From: Synechococcales cyanobacterium C42_A2020_086
GTDB taxonomy: Bacteria; Cyanobacteriota; Cyanobacteriia; Elainellales; Elainellaceae
Length of the DNA: 64,000 nt
NCBI GenBank assembly: GCA_015272325.1
Contig: JACYLU010000011.1
Span: forward strand, 1-64,000
Direction: 5' to 3'
The notes beneath the pieces are model-generated. The model was not told the origin of the DNA, searched no databases, and saw only the letters and a list, made by a program, of their open reading frames with translations. The position numbers were made by a program, and so were the translations under genes. Positions 38,776 through 47,578 of this stretch are shown one piece after another (position 1 is the stretch's first letter; each line of letters opens with the position of its first letter).

Positions 38776-40203
38776 CTACTGACCTCGACTTTGTTTGACT
38801 TCATAAAAGCGCTGACGCATCAATTTTAAGCGCTCAATATCTTCTGCTTTGACTCGCCGCACATAGCTGACTTTCACTTCATCCAATAGCGCTACGATCA
38901 GGGACTCAATCTCGCCCAACGCCTGACTTTGCTGCACTTCCCGGCGAAAGACCTGACCCAATTTGTCGATGAGCTGCTGCATAAGTTGAGATCCCGTTTC
39001 GTCTTCCAGCGCCGCTGCAACCGCGCGATAGCTATGGTCGGAAATATCGGCAACGAGCTGCTGCGTGAGTTGGTGCGATATATCCTTCATCCCAGGAAGG
39101 TGCTGCAATCTACCCAATAGGGGAGAGCGGCTGAAAATTTGCGCCATGCTGTGATGCAGCAGGGCATCAATTTCAGTCCGCATCTGGGGCAAGACTTGAT
39201 AAACCAAGACCGTGATCAGGTGCTTACTAATCGCAGCCGTTTCATTGACTCCGTTTAGATCAATATAGTGCTCAGTTTGTAGCAACCAACGCGCCGCCTC
39301 ACCACGCTGAATCCAATTTTGCAGCTGGTTAATGATGCGCAAGACAACTAGCTCCGTCAACTCGACAACCACACTAGAAATAATCAAGCGCACTAAGCGC
39401 CGAGTGATAGGTGCCAGGGTGATGAGCTGCGTCTGATCCAGACGAATCACAACCGGCACAAGACGGAGCCAGCGCCAGAAAGGCATGAAAAGCGGAATAT
39501 CGTAGCTGCGCCAGATAATGGCATCCAGCCAAGACGTCTGAAAGCGACGGCTCAAGTAGAGCGTTCGCAGCAAAAACTCTAGCCCAAATATTCCTATAAA
39601 CCAGAGATCGATATGCCAAAACCGGTCTACAAACCCTCCGGCTTCGTTAATTCGGCGGTAGTAGTTGCGAGCGATGAGTGGCTCAATCTCGGTATGAAAG
39701 AAATGCATCGCCGAGTTCCAGCCAGTTTGTTGCAGATAATTTTGGCTCCAAAAGAGCGAGAACGCTTGTTTAGCGGACTCTACTCCCATCTGGCTGCGCA
39801 TCCGGTGCTTGATCTGTTCAAGCGTGCCAGACTGACCGACCGCACCAAAGGGGTTTTCATCGATCAAAGTGATGCTGAGGGTTTGCAACTCTTCGAGTCG
39901 CTGATTCACTTCTGCCGACGGCACGCCTGTTAACGCGAGCTGCACCTCCAAATCTTGAACGGCTGCCAAATAGGACTCTGTGACGCGGTGGGGTTCGATG
40001 CCCTTAAACCGCTCGCCGTACCAGAGGGTGAACTGAGGAATGTGCCGCAGGTAGAAATCCCGCCGCGGAATATAGCTCGCATCAAAGGCCACTAACCCTA
40101 GATTGAGCAGTGCCAGCAGTGCCATCAGCCGCTCGAACCAAAGCGTTTTGAAGCGTCTACGCCCCAACCGAGACGGCCGACCCCAAAAAGATTGCATGAC
40201 CAT
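38776..40203 (-). CDS. conserved cyanobacterial membrane protein
   Basis: I do not recognise a named family for this 475-residue protein. It has a membrane helix near 24-45, a soluble stretch of about 150 residues, and a second hydrophobic region near 195-260. That region (GLEFLLRTLYLSRRF, WLDAIIW, RWLRLVPVVIRL) resembles the S2-S4 part of a voltage-sensor domain, with a Glu, an Asp and three spaced Arg. Helical, partly coiled regions follow, with a charged C-terminus (EDIERLKLMRQRFYEV). No pore motif is visible. The gene is divergent from the alpha/beta hydrolase. A terminator lies 170 bases downstream. Confidence 0.6.
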   Translation of the reverse strand: MVMQSFWGRPSRLGRRRFKTLWFERLMALLALLNLGLVAFDASYIPRRDFYLRHIPQFTLWYGERFKGIEPHRVTESYLAAVQDLEVQLALTGVPSAEVNQRLEELQTLSITLIDENPFGAVGQSGTLEQIKHRMRSQMGVESAKQAFSLFWSQNYLQQTGWNSAMHFFHTEIEPLIARNYYRRINEAGGFVDRFWHIDLWFIGIFGLEFLLRTLYLSRRFQTSWLDAIIWRSYDIPLFMPFWRWLRLVPVVIRLDQTQLITLAPITRRLVRLIISSVVVELTELVVLRIINQLQNWIQRGEAARWLLQTEHYIDLNGVNETAAISKHLITVLVYQVLPQMRTEIDALLHHSMAQIFSRSPLLGRLQHLPGMKDISHQLTQQLVADISDHSYRAVAAALEDETGSQLMQQLIDKLGQVFRREVQQSQALGEIESLIVALLDEVKVSYVRRVKAEDIERLKLMRQRFYEVKQSRGQ

Positions 40204-40375
40204 ATCAAGAGAGTTCTAAGCCCTAGCGCTCTCTTGATTCTGCTCCAGTCAGTTGGTTAATGGCTGCTGGCAACCAGAGAGGCTCTCGGAAACAAATCGG
40301 AAACAAATTGAAAACAAACAATCAACGGAAGCAGTACGGGGGCAGCGGTCTCCATTCTATCGAGGCTCCACTACA

Positions 40376-41305
40376 ATGATTCATATTGCTTTACATTTCG
40401 CTCAGGTTGAATCTGTCATGCAAACTGCAGTTGCCGCCATCCCAGGAGCCTATTGGCAATGGCGAGGGCAGTCAATTCACTACGTTAAAGCTGGTGAGCG
40501 ACACGATGATCGACCGCCGCTGCTCTTGGTGCATGGCTTTGGTGCTTCCACCGACCACTGGCGCAAAAATATCGCTGGACTCCAGCATGACTTTGAAGTT
40601 TGGGCCATCGATCTACTTGGCTTTGGGCGCTCAGCAAAACCTGATTTGTCCTACAGTGGCGACCTCTGGCGCGATCAGCTCCATGATTTTGTCAGTGAAG
40701 TTATTGGGCGACCTGCTGTGCTCGTTGGAAATTCTTTGGGTGGCTATGCCTCTCTCTGCGTAGCGGCCCAACGACCTGAATCAGTGGTAGGGCTAGTCCT
40801 GCTTAACTGTGCAGGGCCGTTTACCGAAACCCAAACCCCCACCAAGCCCGATCCGTTCCGCGAGGTCTTTTTTAATCTGACGCGCTCGGTGTTGCTGATG
40901 CCGTTGCCCAGCTTCATCCTGTTCCAATATGTGCGGCAGCGCTCAGTGATTCGCAGAACTCTGTCTCAGGTGTATCTTGACCAAAGTGCCGTTACTGATC
41001 AACTCGTGGAGGACATCTACCGTCCTTCCTGTGATCCGGGTGCAGCCCAGGTATTTGCTGCGGTGTTTAAGTCGCCTCAGGGAGCCAAGAATGACGAGCT
41101 GCTGCGCCAGATGACCTGTCCGCTGCTCATGATCTGGGGCGAGGGCGATCCTTGGATGAATGCTCGCGTTCGTGGTGCCAAATTCCGTGAGCACTACCCA
41201 CAGCTCACCGAGTACTACCTGCAAGCTGGCCATTGCCCCCACGATGAAGTGCCTGATCAGGTCAATGCTTTGCTGCGAGACTGGGTGATGCAGTTGTCCC
41301 TTTGA
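40376..41305 (+). CDS. alpha/beta-fold hydrolase
   Basis: This 309-residue hydrolase has LLLVHGFGASTDHWRKN (oxyanion HG), WAIDLLGFGRSAKP, the nucleophile elbow VGNSLGGYAS with Ser as nucleophile, and LMIWGEGDPWM with the acid Asp. The catalytic His is in AGHCPHDEVPDQV. The pattern resembles the cyanobacterial and plant chloroplast hydrolases near pheophytinase and haloalkane-dehalogenase-like enzymes. The substrate is not readable. ATG at 40376 has a GAGG ten bases upstream; ATG at 40418 is an alternative and would begin closer to the fold. The frame is open back to 40253. Confidence 0.85.
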   Translation: MIHIALHFAQVESVMQTAVAAIPGAYWQWRGQSIHYVKAGERHDDRPPLLLVHGFGASTDHWRKNIAGLQHDFEVWAIDLLGFGRSAKPDLSYSGDLWRDQLHDFVSEVIGRPAVLVGNSLGGYASLCVAAQRPESVVGLVLLNCAGPFTETQTPTKPDPFREVFFNLTRSVLLMPLPSFILFQYVRQRSVIRRTLSQVYLDQSAVTDQLVEDIYRPSCDPGAAQVFAAVFKSPQGAKNDELLRQMTCPLLMIWGEGDPWMNARVRGAKFREHYPQLTEYYLQAGHCPHDEVPDQVNALLRDWVMQLSL

Positions 41306-41354
41306 CTCCTCCCATTCTTCCGATTTTTTAGATTTTTTAATCGGTTCTGCTGAT

Positions 41355-41867
41355 TCAACCAAGAGCTGCACTGCTCCGTTCTGCTCCGCAATAACCTGGA
41401 TAGGGAGCCACTTGAACCGTTCGCTTCAAATACAGCGGATGACTAGGTTGCCCTGACTGATTCTGTCCTAAACAATACAGCGAAGTATCATGCTGGAGCA
41501 GCGCCAGAACCGTCTGATCGCGCCTCTGCCAACTGCCGCCATTGCCCCATGCCACGATCACACGCTCAGCCCGTCGAACAGCTGCTAGAATGTATCGATC
41601 GCACTCCTGACCTATCGGATCGGCAACCTGCCTTAGCGTCTGAGGATCAGAGCTGCGAAAGGCAAACAGGTTCACGACCTCCAAACTGCCATAGCCCCAA
41701 AGGTGAGCAAAACCCAAACAGCGGCGAATCGTGGCATCGTTAGCTGTGGCATCGGCAGTGCTGGGATTTAACATGACAAACACAACCCTAGCTGCCTGTT
41801 GATTCCAACTCCGCCACAGGCTATAACGATAGTTGCCGCTGGCATCAAAAACAGCGCCACCTTCCAT
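41355..41867 (-). CDS. DUF1643 protein
   Basis: This 170-residue protein matches DUF1643: YRYSLWRSW, VFVMLNPSTADATANDATIRRCLGFAHLWGYGSLEVVNLFAFR, then VIVAWGNGG and a C-terminal SGQPSHPLYL. The function of the family is not established. Some members occur on mobile elements and phage genomes. AGGAC precedes the ATG. It is convergent with the alpha/beta hydrolase gene, 49 bases away. The base composition does not stand out from its neighbours. Confidence 0.85.
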   Translation of the reverse strand: MEGGAVFDASGNYRYSLWRSWNQQAARVVFVMLNPSTADATANDATIRRCLGFAHLWGYGSLEVVNLFAFRSSDPQTLRQVADPIGQECDRYILAAVRRAERVIVAWGNGGSWQRRDQTVLALLQHDTSLYCLGQNQSGQPSHPLYLKRTVQVAPYPGYCGAERSSAALG

Positions 41868-42142
41868 TTTTGGGTCCTGATCAGGGGTTCATTCGGTTCA
41901 TTAGAATTGATGGGTAGGATTGATGAGTGATTCGTGACAAGTCAAGTTTGAGCAGCCCGACAATTAGAGCATCTGTCATCAGGGGCATATTGCGGTGAAT
42001 ATACTGACGACTATACTGAAAGCTAAAGCAAACTTCGCTTCTTTTCGGCTGTAATACCCACATCTTGGCCCCGATTGGGTAGGCTGGAAAGTAGTTTTCT
42101 GAAAGTTTTAGCCGCTTACCTCGTACAAGGAAAAATAATGTC

Positions 42143-42916
42143 ATGGGACTATTTGACCGTGTAAGCCGACTTGTTCGAGCCAATATCAACGACGCAATTA
42201 GCAAGGCCGAGGATCCAGAAAAGATCCTAGAACAAGCCATTATTGATATGCAGGAAGACCTGGTGCAATTGCGTCAGGCTGTTGCTAGTGCCATTGCTAG
42301 CCAAAAGCGAACACAGCAGCAGTACAACCAGGCTCAATCCGAAGCGGATAATTGGCAGCGACGCGCTCAATTGGCGCTGCAGAAAGGCGATGAAACCTTG
42401 GCTCGGGAAGCATTGAGCCGGAAAAAGGTTCAGACAGAAACGGCAACGGCACTGAAAGCCCAACTCGATCAGCAGAGCACCACTGTTGATACGCTGAAAC
42501 GCAACCTGATTGCCCTAGAGGGTAAGATTTCCGAAGCTAAGACCAAGAAGGACATGCTCAAGGCCAGGGCCAGTGCTGCCAAAGCCAATGAGCAACTCCA
42601 AAAAACTGTGGGCAGCATGAGCACCAGCAGTGCAATGGGTGCCTTTGAGCGTATGGAAGAAAAAGTGCTGCAAATGGAAGCTCGTTCCCAAGCAGCAGCC
42701 GAATTGGCAGGAGCTGACTTAGAAAGTCAGTTTGCGGCTCTAGAATCCGGCAGCAATGTCGATGAAGAGCTAGCGGCTATGAAGGCTCAATTACTGGGCG
42801 GTGCGGCTCCCAATCAGGCCCAATTGCCGGGCACGTCCACAACCAGTGCAGCTCCTCAAGATGCGGCGGTGGATGCCGAACTGGAAGCGTTAAAAAATCA
42901 GCTTGATCAGCTCTAA
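42143..42916 (+). CDS. vipp1: Vipp1/IM30, PspA-family membrane-remodelling protein
   Basis: This ESCRT-III-like protein binds thylakoid and plasma membranes and is needed for thylakoid biogenesis and repair. The 257-residue protein begins with the amphipathic helix MGLFDRVSRLVRANINDAIS and continues as a long helical hairpin, with AIIDMQEDLVQLRQAVA and FERMEEKVLQMEARSQA. Unlike bacterial PspA it has the extra C-terminal linker and helix (AELEALKNQLDQL, last ~30 residues) that mark Vipp1. AAGGA lies before the ATG. A tandem repeat and an intrinsic terminator follow the gene. Confidence 0.93.
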   Translation: MGLFDRVSRLVRANINDAISKAEDPEKILEQAIIDMQEDLVQLRQAVASAIASQKRTQQQYNQAQSEADNWQRRAQLALQKGDETLAREALSRKKVQTETATALKAQLDQQSTTVDTLKRNLIALEGKISEAKTKKDMLKARASAAKANEQLQKTVGSMSTSSAMGAFERMEEKVLQMEARSQAAAELAGADLESQFAALESGSNVDEELAAMKAQLLGGAAPNQAQLPGTSTTSAAPQDAAVDAELEALKNQLDQL

Positions 42917-42921
42917 CTCAG

Positions 42922-42949
42922 CGGGTACAACAATACGGGTACAACAATA
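42922..42949. repeat. 14-bp tandem duplication
   Basis: Two exact adjacent copies of CGGGTACAACAATA lie six bases after the vipp1 stop. Confidence 0.9.
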
Positions 42950-43008
42950 CTCGTTCTGGTGTAGCGGTGTTTGAGCGATCTCTTTAGTTGATTTTTAGTT
43001 GATTTTCT

Positions 43009-43041
43009 AAGGAGGGCGGGTCGAACCTTGCCCTTCTTTTT
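43009..43041 (+). terminator. intrinsic terminator after vipp1
   Basis: AAGGAGGGC pairs with GCCCTTCTT (9 bp with one G-T pair, loop of 12), and the right arm runs into a T-run. Confidence 0.65.
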
Positions 43042-43153
43042 GGGTTGGTGGCTTTTTTCGGAAACTTGATGCGTCTCTGCCCTTGCAGGGAGTCTGCCGA
43101 GTAAGCTAGAAGTAGAAACTTCTTAAGATTTGATAACGAGATAACGAGCTGCC

Positions 43154-43492
43154 ATGAGCAACAGTGTAGTGACCCTCTCGGATGCTGACTTCGCGACCGA
43201 AGTGCTAGATGCCTCCAATCCAGTCTTGGTATACTTTTGGGCGAATTGGTGCGGTCCTTGCCGCCTAATGACTCCTGCCATTGACGCCATCGCTCGCCAG
43301 TACGGTGAGCGGTTAAAGGTAGTCAAGATGGAGGTTGATCCCAATCCAGATGCTGTTTCTAGGTGCCAGGTGGAAGGAGTTCCGGCTCTACGCCTCTTTC
43401 AAAAGGGTGAACTGCTCGGTGCGACCGAAGGCGCTATGAATCAGCAAAAGCTGGAAGCGTTTCTCAGCTCCTATCTATCTCCGGTATCTTAA
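43154..43492 (+). CDS. thioredoxin-like protein
   Basis: This 112-residue protein has the thioredoxin fold and an intact WCGPC active site (Cys33, Cys36), the structural cis-Pro in GVPALRLF, and the usual buried Asp in the first helix-strand region. It is a dithiol-disulfide reductase. Compared with canonical thioredoxin, the KIDVDxN segment reads KMEVDPN and the C-terminus is slightly longer. It lies 72 bases upstream of an aminotransferase gene on the same strand, and the two may be cotranscribed. The specific target is unknown. Confidence 0.9.
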   Translation: MSNSVVTLSDADFATEVLDASNPVLVYFWANWCGPCRLMTPAIDAIARQYGERLKVVKMEVDPNPDAVSRCQVEGVPALRLFQKGELLGATEGAMNQQKLEAFLSSYLSPVS

Positions 43493-43564
43493 TCGCTAAG
43501 ATGATAATCAGCCGTCTTTTCTGAACTCCCAACTCGGTGGTTTCAAGCCGCCTGCCGGACTTCT

Positions 43565-44740
43565 ATGCAACTTGCCGATCGCCTGCAACCCCTTAGAACC
43601 AATGTTTTTGCTGACATGGATCAGGCAAAAGCGCGCGCCCGTGCGGCAGGGCAGTCCATAATCGATCTTTCTCTAGGGTCATCGGATCTGCCAACGCCAC
43701 CCCATGTGTTGGAGGCAATTGAGCGGTCATTACCCGATCCCAGCACCCACGGCTATCTGCTATTCCATGGCACCCAAGCGTTTCGGCAAGCGGCGGCCCA
43801 GTGGTATACCCAAAAATTCGGGGTGGCTGTGGATCCCGAAACAGAAGTGCTGCCGTTGATTGGTTCTCAGGAAGGAACGGCCCATCTGCCGCTTGCAGTC
43901 TTAAATCCTGGAGATTTTGCGCTGCTATTGGATCCTGGCTACCCCTCCCATGCTGGTGGCGTCTATTTGGCAAACGGGCAAATCTACACCATGCCGCTGT
44001 TGCCGGAGAATCACTTTCTGCCGGTATTTCAAGATATTCCGACGCCAGTTTTGGCCCAGTCGCGGATGATGGTGTTGAGTTATCCCCACAATCCGACGAC
44101 AGCAGTAGCATCGCTGGCGTTCTTTCAGCAGGCTGTGGATTTTTGCCAACAGCACAATCTGGTGCTGGTTCATGATTTTCCCTATGCCGATCTGTACTTT
44201 GAAGGGGAAGCCCCCCCATCACTTCTGCAGGCTGATCCCGATAAAACGCTGTCAATTGAATTTTTTACCCTATCCAAGTCCTACAACATGGGTGGCTTCC
44301 GAGTTGGCTATGCTATTGGCAACTCCACGTTGATCCAGGCGTTGCGGCAGGTCAAGGCTGCGGTAGATTTTAATCAGTATCGCGGAATTTTGAATGGAGC
44401 AGTGGCAGCCTTGATGGGATCGCAGGCAACGGTACAGACTGCTGTCACTACCTTTCGTCAGCGACGCGATGCCTTTGTGAACGCCATGCACAGCATCGGT
44501 TGGCAGGTTCCTGTGCCCAGCGCTACGATGTACATTTGGGCAAAGTTGCCTGCAGCTTGGGCGATGAACTCCATCGGCTTTGCAACTCAGCTCGTTGAAC
44601 AGACAGGGGTTGCCGTTTCGCCTGGGGCAGGCTTTGGCAAGGCAGGAGAGGGCTATGTCCGGTTTGCGCTCGTGCATGATCCCGCAGTTCTAGAAATGGC
44701 TGTGACTCGTATTGCCCAGTTCTTACAGGCTTCAGCCTAG
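43565..44740 (+). CDS. PLP-dependent aminotransferase, LL-diaminopimelate aminotransferase-like
   Basis: This 391-residue fold-type I aminotransferase has the N-terminal IDLSLGSSDLPTPP, GYLLFHGTQAFR, IGSQEGTAHLPLA, LDPGYPSH, YPHNPTTAVA, HDFPYADLYF, and the Schiff-base Lys238 in LSKSYNMGGFRVGYAIG. The C-terminal substrate Arg lies in GYVRFALVHD. The family includes DapL-like enzymes (lysine and cell-wall diaminopimelate) and aspartate/alanine aminotransferases. Its neighbour is a penicillin-binding protein, which suits a role in peptidoglycan precursor supply but does not prove it. The PBP4 gene follows within a few bases. Confidence 0.85.
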   Translation: MQLADRLQPLRTNVFADMDQAKARARAAGQSIIDLSLGSSDLPTPPHVLEAIERSLPDPSTHGYLLFHGTQAFRQAAAQWYTQKFGVAVDPETEVLPLIGSQEGTAHLPLAVLNPGDFALLLDPGYPSHAGGVYLANGQIYTMPLLPENHFLPVFQDIPTPVLAQSRMMVLSYPHNPTTAVASLAFFQQAVDFCQQHNLVLVHDFPYADLYFEGEAPPSLLQADPDKTLSIEFFTLSKSYNMGGFRVGYAIGNSTLIQALRQVKAAVDFNQYRGILNGAVAALMGSQATVQTAVTTFRQRRDAFVNAMHSIGWQVPVPSATMYIWAKLPAAWAMNSIGFATQLVEQTGVAVSPGAGFGKAGEGYVRFALVHDPAVLEMAVTRIAQFLQASA

Positions 44741-44747
44741 TAGCTGC

Positions 44748-46235
44748 ATGGGGATGCGAACGGACTGGCGGTGCTGGGTAGACATGGGTCTGGGATCAGT
44801 CTTGGGATTAATCTTAATAGTCCTGGGAAACGGTCCTGCTGCCTCAAGCCAACCACCAGTTGTCTGTCCTGCTGTAGCCGATGCGATTGAATCCATTACT
44901 CAGCATCCTCAATTCCGGCGAGCGCGCTGGGGTGTACTGATCCAAACCGTAGGGGCGCAACCACAGACGCTCTATGCCTATGATGCTGCCAATTACTTTA
45001 TTCCCGCGTCCAATGCTAAACTGCTGACCACGGCTGCCGTCCTAAATCAGCTTGGACCAGATTTTCGGATCCGCACTTCGATTTATCAGGTACCCCGTTC
45101 AGACGGTAGGGTGATCCTACAGGTGGTTGGGCGTGGTGATCCTAGCTTCAGCGACGCCGATCTAGAACAGCTTGCCTACCAGATCCGCTCTCGAGGGATC
45201 ACTCGTATTGACCGGTTAGTTGCCGACGATCGCTACTTTCAGGGCGATCCCGTTCACCCCAATTGGGAATGGGAAGATATTCAAGCGGGGTACGGAGCAC
45301 CGGTTAACAGCTTGATTCTCAATCAAAACTGGATTGGCTTAACCCTGATTCCTCAATCGCTCGGTCAACCGTTACGCGTGGTCTGGGATGATCCCGAAAC
45401 TGGACGGGGATGGCGAATGATCAATCGCTCGACAACGGTGGCGGCTACCGAGCCAGAATTTGTGCAGGTGGGGCGGGATCTAACTGAATCAATTGCTTAC
45501 ATCACTGGTCAATTGCGCGTTGGGTCGGCAGCCGAGCCGGTCGCCGTTTCGATCCCACGTCCTACTGAGCACTTTTTGGAGCGCCTGCAACGGGCATTAG
45601 CTTCTCAGCAGGTTGCGGTTGTCCAAGCGGCTGTGACCCCCGATCCCCCGCCGTTCAGCATTCCAGCAAACTCAATCGAGATCGCAGCGGTGGAGTCGCC
45701 ACCCCTTGCAGACCTGCTGATGGAAACCAATCAGCAAAGCAACAACCTCTACGCCGAAGCATTACTTCGCATCTTGGGTATACAAGTCGCTGAAGCACCC
45801 AAGCCCAGCAGTTTGGAGGCAGGTATCACAGCAGTGCAAAGGACGTTGGGTACGCTTGGAGTCGAGCCGAGCAGCTATCAGTTAGCCGATGGTTCAGGCT
45901 TGTCGCGGCAGAATCAGATTAGTCCAGAAGCATTGGTCGCAACTCTACAAGCTATGGCTCAGCACCCTGATGCGTCAGTTTACCGGGCATCGCTGTCTGT
46001 AGCGGGGATCAGCGGAACGCTGCGGCATCGCTTGCAAAACTCTAGAGTGCAGGGCAGCCTCCAAGGCAAGACGGGAGCGTTGAGGAGTGTCGCTACCTTG
46101 TCGGGCTATCTTGAGCGGTCAGATGCGAGCACCCTGGTTTTCAGCCTAATGGCAAACCATTTCGAGACCTCCCTAACATCCGTACAACAAGCAATGGATC
46201 AGATCATTGAGTGGCTTGCTGCAAGCCGTTGCTAG
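44748..46235 (+). CDS. dacB: PBP4-type D-Ala-D-Ala carboxypeptidase/endopeptidase
   Basis: This class C low-molecular-mass penicillin-binding protein trims peptidoglycan cross-links in the periplasm. The 495-residue protein has an N-terminal hydrophobic signal (about 13-33, MGLGSVLGLILIVLG), then the SxxK motif SNAK with Ser88 and Lys91, SNN in NQQSNNLYAEALL, and KTG in GSLQGKTGALRS. A large insert between SxxK and SxN is typical of PBP4. ATG at 44748 follows the aminotransferase stop by seven bases; an alternative start at 44712 would overlap it. The two genes are probably one transcript. Confidence 0.92.
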   Translation: MGMRTDWRCWVDMGLGSVLGLILIVLGNGPAASSQPPVVCPAVADAIESITQHPQFRRARWGVLIQTVGAQPQTLYAYDAANYFIPASNAKLLTTAAVLNQLGPDFRIRTSIYQVPRSDGRVILQVVGRGDPSFSDADLEQLAYQIRSRGITRIDRLVADDRYFQGDPVHPNWEWEDIQAGYGAPVNSLILNQNWIGLTLIPQSLGQPLRVVWDDPETGRGWRMINRSTTVAATEPEFVQVGRDLTESIAYITGQLRVGSAAEPVAVSIPRPTEHFLERLQRALASQQVAVVQAAVTPDPPPFSIPANSIEIAAVESPPLADLLMETNQQSNNLYAEALLRILGIQVAEAPKPSSLEAGITAVQRTLGTLGVEPSSYQLADGSGLSRQNQISPEALVATLQAMAQHPDASVYRASLSVAGISGTLRHRLQNSRVQGSLQGKTGALRSVATLSGYLERSDASTLVFSLMANHFETSLTSVQQAMDQIIEWLAASRC

Positions 46236-46386
46236 CTCACTGACTGAGTTCTGCTGGCAGACGGTGTGGGAACTAGCGATCCCTCGTGAATGCTGTGTAA
46301 CTTGCAGAGGCGATCGGAGGAGACAGGAGGCGAAAGGGTCTAAGAGCGGTTGAAGCGCAGAACTGTAGCACGCTCAAGACGTCGGT

Positions 46387-46731
46387 TTAGGATAATGGAG
46401 CGACTGCCGGACGGTAATCAGACGGCTTAATTTGGTACTTAACCAGATTAGCAAGCTCCTGAAGTTGGCTGATGGCTTCTGCCCCTTCTAGCTTCATCAA
46501 TTCACGGTCATCGCGCATTTCAGTCCAGGTGATTCCATAGTCGGAAACCAGGAACCGAATCAGATGATTCTCTCCTAGGCTGACCATAAACGACGCGCTA
46601 TTCATTTGACCACCGCACGTATAGCAGGATGCCAGATAGCCTCGACGCTCTAGGACGATTGCTAGAGCCTGCAGATTCATGACAAGATCCTGAACGAATT
46701 GGCGGTGCTGTTCTGCAAGTCTGAGGAACAT
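46387..46731 (-). CDS. DUF1815 cyanobacterial protein
   Basis: This 114-residue protein matches the DUF1815 family, which is confined to cyanobacteria as far as I know: MFLRLAEQHRQFVQDLVMNLQALA, CYTCGGQMNSASFMVSLG, FLVSDYGITWTEMRDDREL and EAISQLQELANLVKYQ. The CxxCG pair could bind a metal or be redox active. No function is established. The ATG follows a run with AGGAGGTAG on the coding strand. It is convergent with dacB, 151 bases away. Confidence 0.85.
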   Translation of the reverse strand: MFLRLAEQHRQFVQDLVMNLQALAIVLERRGYLASCYTCGGQMNSASFMVSLGENHLIRFLVSDYGITWTEMRDDRELMKLEGAEAISQLQELANLVKYQIKPSDYRPAVAPLS

Positions 46732-47192
46732 AGGTTCTACCTCCTATCACCACACTTATCACATCATTCTAAAACTTTTTATGATTTCTTAAGCATTGGG
46801 CACAGGTAGGCAAACTCCACTTCTCAAAACTTAGGTCATCTTAGTGCGGATTAGTGCGGATAAACTAAGCGACCCACTGGCAGCACCGATACGATAGAGG
46901 TGTAAGGAGCGGTTCTGGGAGACGCCGCCAGTAACTATAAAGATGAATTAAGACTAGCTGATGGCTACCATCAAGAAAGTATTAGACAAAACAGTTAAAT
47001 TCAGATGCTCAACCCAAAAAAGCGTGGAGTATCAGCAGAGCTAGCTACCCAACTACCACACTAACCTGACCAGGTCAAATTTGCCCAGTAACGATACGCT
47101 TTGCAATATATAAACTATTCAAATTTTCAACGAATATTAAAATTTATTCAAAATTTAGGAGATGGAGGCTCTTGAACCCACGGGTTCATCTG
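46732..47192. other. spacer with a 10-bp tandem duplication
   Basis: TTAGTGCGGA is duplicated exactly at 46841-46860. A 27-codon open frame starts at 46961 but has no ribosome-binding site. The rest is AT-rich near 47095-47155. A GAACCCACGGGTTC palindrome at 47173-47186 lies just behind the DUF2839 gene and may be part of a weak terminator. Confidence 0.45.
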
Positions 47193-47405
47193 CTAATTGA
47201 CCTGCCACCAGCCGAAAGCAGGTCCAATAAAGCGAATAGTTACCCAATACAGAACCAGAATGCCAATTCCTATCCAGGCACCCCGAGTACTCCAGTTGAC
47301 AAACCGCTGAGCCTGACTTTTCTTCACAGGCAACCAAGGCAGAATATTAGTCTCCTGACCATACTTTTCACCCAATGTTTCTTTGCGCCGCTTAGAATCG
47401 CCCAT
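47193..47405 (-). CDS. DUF2839 small membrane protein
   Basis: This 70-residue cyanobacterial protein begins MGDSKRRKETLGEKYGQE, continues ILPWLPVKKSQAQRFVNWSTRGAW, and ends in one membrane helix IGIGILVLYWVTIRFIGPAFGWW. That is the DUF2839 pattern. The start at 47405 is clear because AAAGGA lies eight bases upstream; the open frame runs 51 codons further but without family similarity. Function unknown. The N-terminal basic part should face the cytoplasm. Confidence 0.85.
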   Translation of the reverse strand: MGDSKRRKETLGEKYGQETNILPWLPVKKSQAQRFVNWSTRGAWIGIGILVLYWVTIRFIGPAFGWWQVN

Positions 47406-47578
47406 ATGAAATTCCTTTCTTGCCCGCGTATTCAGATAGAAATAGTTGATGGAAAAGTTGATTTTATCGTGCTTCTGATTCTGATAATACCGCTTCTGGG
47501 GAAACCAAGTGAGACTGCATAGCAACGATGCTGCCCACCAGAAGCAAACTGGAACCAAGCATTTTAAGCCAACGATTC

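Noticed and set aside
41317-41341. CCGATT...AATCGG inverted repeat between two convergent genes
   Set aside because: The loop is a T-rich tract and no T-run follows the stem on either strand, so I did not call it a terminator.
46961-47044. 27-codon frame beginning MATIKKVLDKTVKF
   Set aside because: No ribosome-binding site and no recognised family. It is short enough to be chance.
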